DNA from: Methylotenera sp.
GTDB taxonomy: Bacteria > Pseudomonadota > Gammaproteobacteria > Burkholderiales > Methylophilaceae
Assembly: GCA_002928535.1 (NCBI GenBank)
Contig: PERG01000001.1
Span: forward strand, 1 to 64,000
Direction of reading: 5' to 3'
Length of the DNA: 64,000 nt
Shown one piece after another: positions 50,522-57,526 of this stretch. The notes below the pieces were generated by a model. It saw only the letters and a program-made list of their open reading frames with translations. It ran no database searches and was not told the DNA's origin. The position numbers and the translations under genes were made by a program. Within the stretch, counting starts at the first letter, position 1, and each line of letters starts with the position of its first letter.

Positions 50522-52327
50522 ATGGCAAAGTTAAGTCCAATTGGAAACAATGCGCAATTCATCAATGGTATTCCAGCTAATGGCGCAAAGTTGTTCTTCT
50601 ACGCAGCAGGTTCTAGCACCAAACAAACTACTTATGCAGATGAAGCCGGGTTGATTCCGCAGACCAATCCAATCATCTTAGACAGTCGTGGTGAGCCTTC
50701 ACAGCCTATTTGGTTAACGGAAGGATTGAGCTACAAAGTTGTATTCACTGCATCTACAGATTCAGACCCGCCTGCAAGCCCTATATGGGATATTGACGAT
50801 GTAACAGGGGTGAATGATGCATCCATTTCTGTAGATCAATGGATTGATTCTGGCGTTGTGCCTACTTACGTTTCAGCAACGCAATTCACTTTGCCTGGTG
50901 ACCAAACATCAGCTTTTCAAAACAAGCGCAGAATTAAAGTTCTGATAACTGCTGGTGTAGCATATGGCACTATCTTCTCGGCTGTATTTGGAGCATTAAC
51001 CACTGTCACGGTAGTTATGGATTCAACTCCACTTGACTCTGGCCTATCTAGTGTTCAGCTTGGGCTGTTAACTCCTGCTAACCCATCAATACCCTCTATT
51101 GTTGAATCTTCACGCGCAACAGTTGCAGCCACCGCCACCACTACACCATTGTGGGCTTCTACCGCACAGATTCAGGATTGGACAGGCACACCTACCATTA
51201 CTAATTTCCCAGCAGCAACAATGCCAGGGCAATGGCGCAGAGTCTACCCAGCAGCAGGCACGATTGTTACTGACAACGCTAATATTGATGTTCAAGGGGA
51301 TCAAACATACACGACAGAGGCCGGAGACAAGCTTTACATTGAGGCGGTTACTACCACTACATTTAAAGTTTTTATAGACCCCAAAGACGGTAACGCTGTT
51401 ACAACCTCAACGGCATCTGGGAAAATCCAACCAATCACAGCATCAGTAAACGGCACAGGTGGCGCACCAGCTAACGGTCTTTTAATAACACTTAACCCAA
51501 CGACATTAGACTTCCGCGCTAACACATTAGGCAGCGGCACAGTGACAACAGTCAGCAACGCCGCAGCAATTAGCCTTGTAATCTCTAGTGGATCAACATT
51601 AGGTTCAACTAGTGCTGTTCCAACTCGGTTAGCTGTCTTAGCGATTAACAATGCTGGCACTATGGAATTAGCCGCAGTCAATATGTCAGGTGGCAACAAT
51701 CTTGATGAAAGCACTCTGATTTCCACAACAGCAGAGGGTGGGGCTGGTGGGGCCGACTCTATCTCTACTATCTACTCAACTACTGCGAGAGCAAGCGTAG
51801 CTTATCGCGTAGTCGGTTACATTGATTACACGCAAGCTACAGCAGGCACCTATGCAACTGCACCTAGCCGCATTCAAGGCGCTGGTGGTGAAGCTACTAA
51901 TGTCATATCACAAAACTCAACCGTGCGTGTAGATACAACGGCAAACTACGGTTCAACAAACACAGCCATCCGTAGATTCTTAAATGTCAGGGTCAATCAA
52001 GGCACAGATATTACTTATGCCGACTCAGTAACATTAGGCGGGTCATTTACGATCAATACGCCAGGCATTTACGCCATGAGTTTCTTTGACAACTTCACTG
52101 GCGGTGGTGATTTAGGAATATCCCTAAATTCAACCCAATTGACAACAGCTATTGGCTCAATTACCGCAACTGACCGTATAGCAGAAGGAACGACATCGGC
52201 AGCGGGATTTCGGGCTAGCTGTTCTGTTACAACTTATCTAAAAGCTGGTGATGTTATACGCGCACATACCAGCGGTGTCGCATCTTCTACTGCGGACATG
52301 GGCTTCACAATATCGAGGGTTTCATAA
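50522..52327 (+). CDS. tail fibre/appendage with C-terminal jelly-roll
   Basis: 601 residues starting MAKLSPIGNNAQFINGIPAN; the segment GAKLFFYAAGSSTKQTTYAD is a widespread fibre N-terminus that docks to the tail. The middle is Thr/Ser/Ala-rich beta structure. The last 130 residues (FLNVRVNQGTDITYADSV to MGFTISRVS) read like a C1q/TNF-type jelly-roll receptor-binding tip. Start chosen at 50522 with AAAGGAAACG upstream. Followed by a tail fibre assembly gene. Confidence 0.8.
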   Translation: MAKLSPIGNNAQFINGIPANGAKLFFYAAGSSTKQTTYADEAGLIPQTNPIILDSRGEPSQPIWLTEGLSYKVVFTASTDSDPPASPIWDIDDVTGVNDASISVDQWIDSGVVPTYVSATQFTLPGDQTSAFQNKRRIKVLITAGVAYGTIFSAVFGALTTVTVVMDSTPLDSGLSSVQLGLLTPANPSIPSIVESSRATVAATATTTPLWASTAQIQDWTGTPTITNFPAATMPGQWRRVYPAAGTIVTDNANIDVQGDQTYTTEAGDKLYIEAVTTTTFKVFIDPKDGNAVTTSTASGKIQPITASVNGTGGAPANGLLITLNPTTLDFRANTLGSGTVTTVSNAAAISLVISSGSTLGSTSAVPTRLAVLAINNAGTMELAAVNMSGGNNLDESTLISTTAEGGAGGADSISTIYSTTARASVAYRVVGYIDYTQATAGTYATAPSRIQGAGGEATNVISQNSTVRVDTTANYGSTNTAIRRFLNVRVNQGTDITYADSVTLGGSFTINTPGIYAMSFFDNFTGGGDLGISLNSTQLTTAIGSITATDRIAEGTTSAAGFRASCSVTTYLKAGDVIRAHTSGVASSTADMGFTISRVS

Positions 52328-52614
52328 TGAAATATTACAAAGACAGTAAAGAAGGTTTTTATCAATTGAATGATGATGCTGAGCCAAATAAATCATGGCT
52401 GCCAATCAGCAAATCAGAGTATGACGCATTGAACATACAGCCTTTGCCAACGAAAGAGCAAGAAAACGCACCCATCATTACCAAGCTTGCGGAAATAGAC
52501 ATTAAATCTATCCGTGCTATCCGTGAATATATCGCCAGCAAAGCCGATGCACCACAGTTCACTAAAGACTTGGATGCGCAAGCTGCAGCGGAGCGAGCAA
52601 AGCTTAAAAAGTAA
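52327..52614 (+). CDS. tail fibre assembly-like protein
   Basis: 95 residues starting MKYYKDSKEGFYQLNDDAEP. KSEYDALNIQPL and a helical C-terminus (SIRAIREYIASKADAPQ) match short tail fibre assembly chaperones. Start overlaps the fibre stop. Confidence 0.72.
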   Translation: MKYYKDSKEGFYQLNDDAEPNKSWLPISKSEYDALNIQPLPTKEQENAPIITKLAEIDIKSIRAIREYIASKADAPQFTKDLDAQAAAERAKLKK

Positions 52615-52620
52615 TATCCC

Positions 52621-52643
52621 AAGCCGCCTAGTGCGGCTTTTTT
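52621..52643 (+). terminator. terminator after fibre assembly gene
   Basis: AAGCCGC-ctagt-GCGGCTT followed by TTTT. Strong. Confidence 0.9.
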
Positions 52644-52665
52644 AACGCCTATTGAAAGTAAAAAG

Positions 52666-52989
52666 ATGGACATTCAACCGCCCAAAACGCCATTTAATTA
52701 TGAGTTTATCACTTACTTATGGGTGGTGGGCTTATCGGCTTGGGGCGGTGTTGTTAGCTTCATGGCTAAGAGAAAACAAGGTGTGGCTAGACCATTCAAC
52801 TTCATGGAATTGATTGGTGAAATAGTCACATCAGCCTTTGCAGGGATGATGACATTTTGGCTTGCAGAATTAGCCAATTTTCCGCCATTACTAACAGCGG
52901 CATTAGTAGGGATTAGTGGTCACATGGGTAGTCGTTCAATTGGCTTGCTAGAGAATTACTTCACTAAGAAATTCAATCCGGAAAATTAA
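52666..52989 (+). CDS. LydA-type holin
   Basis: 107 residues with three hydrophobic segments (about 12-30, 50-65, 68-82). FITYLWVVGLSAWGGVVSFM and TSAFAGMMTFWLAELANFPP are typical of LydA/holin III proteins, as is GISGHMGSRSI. It would form inner-membrane lesions that release the endolysin. Confidence 0.87.
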   Translation: MDIQPPKTPFNYEFITYLWVVGLSAWGGVVSFMAKRKQGVARPFNFMELIGEIVTSAFAGMMTFWLAELANFPPLLTAALVGISGHMGSRSIGLLENYFTKKFNPEN

Positions 52990-52992
52990 TCA

Positions 52993-53736
52993 ATGAAAAT
53001 CCTATTGTTGGATATTGAAACCGCACCAAATCTAGTACACGTATGGGGGTTATGGCAACAAAACGTAGGATTACCACAAATTATAGATAGCGGTTATGTG
53101 CTTTGCTGGGCGGCTAAGTGGTACGGAGAGGAGGACGTTATTTTCTCCGGTATTAACAAAGTTAAGCCAAGATCAATGATTCAGCGTATTCATAAGATGC
53201 TAGATGAAGCGGACGCCATTGTTCATTACAACGGCACTAAGTTCGACATGCCAACGCTGAACAAAGAATTTCTAATGCATGGCTTAACGCCGCCAGCACC
53301 TTACAAGCAAATTGACCTATTAAGAACGGCCCGTTCACAGTTCAGATTCCCCTCTAACAAGCTTGATTATGTTTCCCAACAATTGGGGCTTGGTAAAAAG
53401 ACTAAGCACATTGGGCATGAGTTATGGATTCAATGTATGGCAAAGAATGCAGAGGCTTGGGAAATGATGGAGGAGTACAACAAAAACGATGTTGTATTAC
53501 TAGAGAAGGTATATGACAAGCTAAAGCCGTGGATTAAAGGACATGCCAATCATGGCGTGTATGAAGATGGCTTATGTTGCCCTAATTGCGCAAGTATCAA
53601 ATACCAGCGTCGAGGCTATGCCATGACAGCTACAAACAAATATCAAAGATTCCAATGTAAAGATTGCGGCTCATGGTTCAGGGGCGTAAGGACAAATACA
53701 GCAGGTGAGCCAACTAAATTCGTAGGTATCTCATAA
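52993..53736 (+). CDS. DEDD-type 3'-5' exonuclease with zinc ribbon
   Basis: 247 residues. An RNase H-fold exonuclease: LLLDIETAPN at residues 4-13 (first D, E), VHYNGTKFDMPTL near 77 (second D) and YNKNDVVLLEKVY near 162 (last D). The C-terminal 60 residues form a zinc ribbon (CPNCAS, CKDCGSWFRG) like those in transposase or RNA-polymerase-type ribbons. Its location inside the lysis block, between holin and endolysin, is unusual. Confidence 0.8.
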   Translation: MKILLLDIETAPNLVHVWGLWQQNVGLPQIIDSGYVLCWAAKWYGEEDVIFSGINKVKPRSMIQRIHKMLDEADAIVHYNGTKFDMPTLNKEFLMHGLTPPAPYKQIDLLRTARSQFRFPSNKLDYVSQQLGLGKKTKHIGHELWIQCMAKNAEAWEMMEEYNKNDVVLLEKVYDKLKPWIKGHANHGVYEDGLCCPNCASIKYQRRGYAMTATNKYQRFQCKDCGSWFRGVRTNTAGEPTKFVGIS

Positions 53737-53745
53737 AGGGCGATC

Positions 53746-53961
53746 ATGTACAAAATCAAAGTTTATGTAGCACATGGGTATTACCAATACGAAGTGAAAA
53801 CGATGGATGCTGCCATAGCTCACGGACAGGCAATTATGAACTCAGGAGTCTATAGGCGTAGCAACGAAAATGGAGATGTTGAATTTCATAAAGCCTACAA
53901 AGTAAAGGTATGCGGAGATGGTTTAGCCTCTGAATACCCTGATACTTTTAAACGTACATAA
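53746..53961 (+). CDS. hypothetical phage protein
   Basis: 71 residues starting MYKIKVYVAHGYYQYEVKTM, alpha/beta composition, with AAGGGCGATC before the start. No family recognised. Confidence 0.5.
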   Translation: MYKIKVYVAHGYYQYEVKTMDAAIAHGQAIMNSGVYRRSNENGDVEFHKAYKVKVCGDGLASEYPDTFKRT

Positions 53962-54021
53962 AAAGCATTACTAGCTGTTCAATATTTACCTATGTTCACG
54001 ATACGTGAACGGAAAGGCATC

Positions 54022-54339
54022 ATGAACAAAATCACCATAGCCGCATTAGCGGCTTTTTTATTGCCCACTGCTCACGCCGAAACCGTTGACCAGCTTATTT
54101 ACGAAAATCATGATTACAGCATCATCCTCACAGTTAAGCCATGCAAGATAGATAAGAAGCATCATCCGTTCGGCAAAGACTTCGCTTACGAGGCCACAGC
54201 ATTTGACAAGTTATCACTAGGTCATGCTTGTTGGTACAAGGATGGCGATATAGTCAGCGTGTGGTTTTGGGAGGAGCGCGAAATATACATTGGCTCATAC
54301 CGTGAGCATTTATTCAAACCAGTGAAGCCGACATTATGA
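54022..54339 (+). CDS. small exported phage protein
   Basis: 105 residues with a signal peptide (MNKITIAALAAFLLPTAHA). The mature part has two cysteines that could form a disulphide. GGAAAGG precedes the ATG. A terminator hairpin is embedded in the signal-peptide codons (54039-54059). Function unknown. Confidence 0.6.
   Translation: MNKITIAALAAFLLPTAHAETVDQLIYENHDYSIILTVKPCKIDKKHHPFGKDFAYEATAFDKLSLGHACWYKDGDIVSVWFWEEREIYIGSYREHLFKPVKPTL
54039..54059 (+). terminator. terminator inside a signal-peptide coding region
   Basis: AGCCGC-atta-GCGGCT followed by TTTTT and ATTGCCC, within codons 6-13 of the preceding CDS. Sequence is that of a normal intrinsic terminator, so transcription into this gene may be reduced unless antiterminated. 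Confidence 0.7.
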
Positions 54340-54509
54340 AGATTACTGATCCAGTAAAAGCATGCGAGGCCATGCTAGGCCAAACAATAGAAGGCATCAC
54401 TATCAGTGAAGAAGATATGACCATGACCATTGTTTGCAGTCGTGGAACTATTGTTTTTGATTATGAAGAAAGCGAAGTTGGCATAGATGTGGAGGCCAAT
54501 GATGACTAA
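54336..54509 (+). CDS. 57-residue phage protein
   Basis: Starts MKITDPVKACEAMLGQTIEG, acidic, alpha/beta. ATGA overlap with the previous stop and overlap with the endolysin start support it. No family recognised. Confidence 0.6.
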   Translation: MKITDPVKACEAMLGQTIEGITISEEDMTMTIVCSRGTIVFDYEESEVGIDVEANDD

Positions 54510-54978
54510 ATGGATAGATGAAGCCCGTAAGCATATTGGGCTAAAAGAGATTGTCGGAAAAGACACAAACCTGACTATTAAATCATGGCTATCAAATTTG
54601 AAGTCATGGTGGTCTGAAGATGAGACTCCATGGTGTGGAACATTCGCTGCGCATTGCCTAAAGACGGCTGGCTATCCCATTCCTAAACACTGGTACAGGG
54701 CTTTAGATTGGCTCAATTGGGGCGTAGAGATTACTTCGCCTTGCTATGGTTGCATCGTGGTCTTTTCACGCAAAGGCGGCGGTCATGTTGGCTTCGTAGT
54801 CGGCAGGGATGAAAACTATCGACTCATGGTATTAGGTGGCAATCAAGGCAATGCTGTATCAATTGCGCCGTTTGAAACTAGCCGTGTTGCTGGCTACCGT
54901 ATGCCAGTAGGCACATTAGGCAGGGGCGTTTTACCTACACTTCATAGCAAATCTGCAAGTTCAACTAACGAGGCTTGA
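54502..54978 (+). CDS. endolysin-type amidase/peptidase (TIGR02594-like)
   Basis: 158 residues. The start MTKWIDEARKHIGLKE, the cysteine motif ETPWCGTFAAHCLKTAGYPI near residue 35, and the histidine motif GGGHVGFVVGR near 94 form the CHAP/NlpC-like catalytic pair of the TIGR02594 family, common as phage lysins. It would cleave peptidoglycan peptide bonds after holin action. No signal peptide. Start at the second of two adjacent ATGs (54499 or 54502). Confidence 0.8.
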   Translation: MTKWIDEARKHIGLKEIVGKDTNLTIKSWLSNLKSWWSEDETPWCGTFAAHCLKTAGYPIPKHWYRALDWLNWGVEITSPCYGCIVVFSRKGGGHVGFVVGRDENYRLMVLGGNQGNAVSIAPFETSRVAGYRMPVGTLGRGVLPTLHSKSASSTNEA

Positions 54979-54980
54979 CC

Positions 54981-55124
54981 ATGAAAATGATCTGTCTAAT
55001 GCTAGCTTCATTGCTGGCAGGGTGCTCTATTGTCCAATGGATGCCATCTAGCGCATGTGAGCAAGTTCAATATACAAGAATAGGCCATGAAGTAGAGGTG
55101 CATGCGGAAGGCTGCAAGGTATGA
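54981..55124 (+). CDS. small phage lipoprotein (Rz1 position)
   Basis: 47 residues starting MKMICLMLASLLAGCSIVQW, with lipobox LLAGC (cysteine 15). Position right after the endolysin suggests an Rz1-like outer-membrane spanin subunit. It lacks the proline-rich tail of classical Rz1 and I see no Rz partner, so the role is uncertain. Confidence 0.6.
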   Translation: MKMICLMLASLLAGCSIVQWMPSSACEQVQYTRIGHEVEVHAEGCKV

Positions 55125-55585
55125 TAAGCAAATATGCCTTCTACACTGATGTAGGCGATAGCAAGCAATTACAGTCTGACTTCTGGTTTGAAATAACGCC
55201 ACCTGGCTACCACGGTGAATATGGCTTTATTTATTTTTATCCGAATGGGCAAGTAAAAGTTAAGGCTGGATTCTGCTGGGATGGCGCTTCCGGACCAACG
55301 ATAGACACGTTAGACAGCGTATGCGCCTCTCTTGGTCACGATGTACTGTATAAGCTCATGGGCCAGAGGATATTGCCATCAACCTATAAGGACGAAGCCG
55401 ATCAATGGTTCTATCTGCGCCTAGTCAATGATGGCATGGTAGGGTTTCGCGCCTTTGCATGGTTCAAGGCTGTAAGATTGTTTGGCATACCCACGCATTC
55501 AATGGATAATTTCAAACGTGCGCCAGTACCATTTTATGAAGAAGCAGAGCGATTTAACAACCCGTTAATTGGTAGGCCAGCGTAG
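55121..55585 (+). CDS. DUF1353-family phage protein
   Basis: 154 residues starting MISKYAFYTDVGDSKQLQSD, with KAGFCWDGASGPTIDTLDSV near residue 48 and SLGHDVLYKLM near 70. This is the DUF1353 pattern, common near lysis or tail genes, with unknown function. ATGA overlap with the lipoprotein gene. Confidence 0.8.
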   Translation: MISKYAFYTDVGDSKQLQSDFWFEITPPGYHGEYGFIYFYPNGQVKVKAGFCWDGASGPTIDTLDSVCASLGHDVLYKLMGQRILPSTYKDEADQWFYLRLVNDGMVGFRAFAWFKAVRLFGIPTHSMDNFKRAPVPFYEEAERFNNPLIGRPA

Positions 55586-55593
55586 AGTAAATT

Positions 55594-55610
55594 GTACAAG
55601 TTACGCCACA
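55594..55610. other. probable integrase arm-type site, right end
   Basis: GTACAAGTTACGCCACA matches 17247-17263 in 16 of 17 positions, in the same orientation, 38 bases before the right att core. Confidence 0.55.
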
Positions 55611-55648
55611 ATTGACTTGTATGCTATATTCCATGCGGTAGGTATTAG

Positions 55649-55695
55649 CCCTCCTAAGGGGAGGGTCACACGTTCGATTCGTGTCGAGGGCACCA
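55649..55695 (+). repeat. attR core (47-bp direct repeat)
   Basis: Identical to 17118-17164. It is the 3' part of tRNA-Arg without the 5' half, marking the right prophage boundary. Confidence 0.95.
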
Positions 55696-55837
55696 AGTTT
55701 TTATTGATCATCAAACTTATTAATTTCATTTAAAAGTCTAAGGCTATAGCGTTGTGGAGATAATTTATTTCAAATACAATCCGGGACTTGTCATAGTTGA
55801 TTAGCGATAACGTTAAGCTTGATTTAAAGATAACCCT

Positions 55838-56167
55838 ATGAAGTCAGAACATAATTCCGCTATTTTACAAATAAAAATGGCTTTCATAACGGCCCTGGTG
55901 GCTGTTATTGGGTTTGCATTTATTTCGCCATTTTTTGATAGCACGCCAATTTCTGACAGCACGCCTCAAGTGCTTGTTTTCGAAGTCCAAGAGTCATGGG
56001 GTGATTCTGAGCCTGTTTTACCGGATACTTATTTAGGCACTTTTCTCACTGATTTAATGCTTGTGTTCACAGGCATTTTTATTATCTCACTGCATTACCG
56101 TAAAGAAGTTGTACCTCGTCTCACCTTCCTGTATCACATCCGACCCCGTTCGCCTCCAGCACACTAG
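55838..56167 (+). CDS. small host membrane protein, unknown
   Basis: 109 residues with two membrane helices (about residues 13-31 and 66-85) and a polar loop between them. Basic C-terminus. No family recognised. It is the first host gene after the prophage; the 142-base gap from attR holds nothing I can identify. Confidence 0.5.
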   Translation: MKSEHNSAILQIKMAFITALVAVIGFAFISPFFDSTPISDSTPQVLVFEVQESWGDSEPVLPDTYLGTFLTDLMLVFTGIFIISLHYRKEVVPRLTFLYHIRPRSPPAH

Positions 56168-56425
56168 TTCAATCAATACCAGCTTTCGCCAAGCCATGTT
56201 TTGGCTGGCTTGATCACGGTATTTATCTTGTTGTAGCTAAGAACTGCATGTTGCAGATACCACAACATGCGATTCAAACATAATCTTGTAATAAGCCCTT
56301 CATTGCCCACATCACTAATAGCTAGCACGGGTATTCATGCGCTTATCACACGCTATGTCGCACAACATCACACTAAAAAGACCGTCGGATTTTCCGGCAC
56401 TCTCTATCTTTTTGAATGATTGACT
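56168..56425. other. intergenic region before efflux operon
   Basis: A hairpin CAAGCCA/TGGCTTG spans 56190-56212 without a T-run on either strand, so it is not a clear terminator. The promoter of the efflux operon should be here, but I find no convincing -35/-10 pair and no adjacent regulator gene. Confidence 0.35.
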
Positions 56426-57514
56426 ATGAATCCAAACCTTAAATTATTTGCAACAATAAGCTTACTAGCACTCCTTTTGAATGGCTGTGGGCCATCGAAA
56501 GAGCCGCAGGAAGCGTTATCCAAACTCGAGGTCTCCAGACCGCTGATCAAAGACACTACCATTGTTAAGGAATATGTCAGCCAAATTCATGCGTTCAAAC
56601 ATATTGAAATGCGAGCGCTGGAACGAGGATACCTTCAAGACATTTTTGTTGATGAAGGTCAGATGGTCAGCAAAGGCCAACGCATGTTCAAGATCATGCC
56701 CAATCTTTATGAAGTCGATTTACTAAAGTCCAAAGCCGAAGCCGAAATGGTACGCATTGAGTACCAGAACACTAAAGCCCTGGCGGATAAAAACATTGTC
56801 TCCCTCAACGAGTTGGCATTAGCTCGTGCAAAACTAGATAAAGCCGAAGCGGAAGTAAGACTCGCACAAACCCATTTAAATTTCACTAATATCAATGCGC
56901 CCTTTGGCGGCATGATGGACCACCTGAATGTCCGCAACGGTAGCTTGGTAGCGGAAGGGGACTTGTTAACTACATTATCCGACATCAGCAAAATGTGGGT
57001 GTACTTCAACGTGCCAGAATCCGAATATCTGGATTACAAGCTCAATAAAGCCGCGCAATCGCCTGTGAATGTTAAGCTAAAAATGGCAAATGGCTCAGTA
57101 TTTGACCAAGCAGGTGTGATCGAAACCATAGAAGCTGATTTTGATAACAAAACCGGCAATATCGAATTTCGAGCGGTTTTTCCAAATCCAAAACAATTAC
57201 TCAGGCATGGGGAAACAGGCAATATCCTCATCGATATTCCCTATAAAAATGCATTGCTGATCCCGCAAAAAGCGACTTATGAGATTCTAGATAAAACCTA
57301 TGTGTATGTAGTAGCTAAAGATAATCGTCTGGAACAACGCCTGATCAATGTCGCCGCAGAACTACCCCATGTGTTTATCGTTAAGAGCGGGCTCAAAGCC
57401 GAGGATCGGATCCTCATCGAAGGTTTGCGTAAAGTTCATCCGGGACAGAAGATCGACTTAGATTATCATCCGCCAGAAAAGGTGCTTTCACAACTCGATC
57501 TGCACGCAGAATAG
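56426..57514 (+). CDS. RND efflux periplasmic adaptor (membrane fusion lipoprotein)
   Basis: 362 residues. The signal peptide ends in a lipobox (LLALLLNGC, cysteine near 21), so it is lipid-anchored. Lipoyl half-motifs ERGYLQDIFVDEGQMVSKGQ near residue 73 and FTNINAPFGGMMDHLNVRNG near 155 flank a helical hairpin, as in AcrA/MexA-type adaptors. It links the inner-membrane pump encoded 12 bases downstream to the outer-membrane channel. Start at ATG 56426. Confidence 0.92.
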   Translation: MNPNLKLFATISLLALLLNGCGPSKEPQEALSKLEVSRPLIKDTTIVKEYVSQIHAFKHIEMRALERGYLQDIFVDEGQMVSKGQRMFKIMPNLYEVDLLKSKAEAEMVRIEYQNTKALADKNIVSLNELALARAKLDKAEAEVRLAQTHLNFTNINAPFGGMMDHLNVRNGSLVAEGDLLTTLSDISKMWVYFNVPESEYLDYKLNKAAQSPVNVKLKMANGSVFDQAGVIETIEADFDNKTGNIEFRAVFPNPKQLLRHGETGNILIDIPYKNALLIPQKATYEILDKTYVYVVAKDNRLEQRLINVAAELPHVFIVKSGLKAEDRILIEGLRKVHPGQKIDLDYHPPEKVLSQLDLHAE

Positions 57515-57526
57515 TGAAAGGCTCCT

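Larger units (their letters stand above)
17118..55695. mobile_element. P22-like prophage integrated at tRNA-Arg(CCT)
   Basis: Bounded by identical 47-bp att repeats; the excised circle would be 38,531 bp. It has an integrase next to attL, lambdoid control and recombination genes, replication genes, and a P22-type head/tail module (portal, scaffold, coat, gp4/gp10-like accessory proteins, injection proteins) with fibre and lysis genes. All essential modules look intact, with no frameshifted essential gene seen. Three HNH endonuclease genes are inserted in it. It may be inducible, though the small repressor suggests an unusual induction route. Confidence 0.93.

Noticed and set aside
56190-56212. 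Hairpin before the efflux operon as a terminator
   Set aside because: No T-run follows it on either strand.
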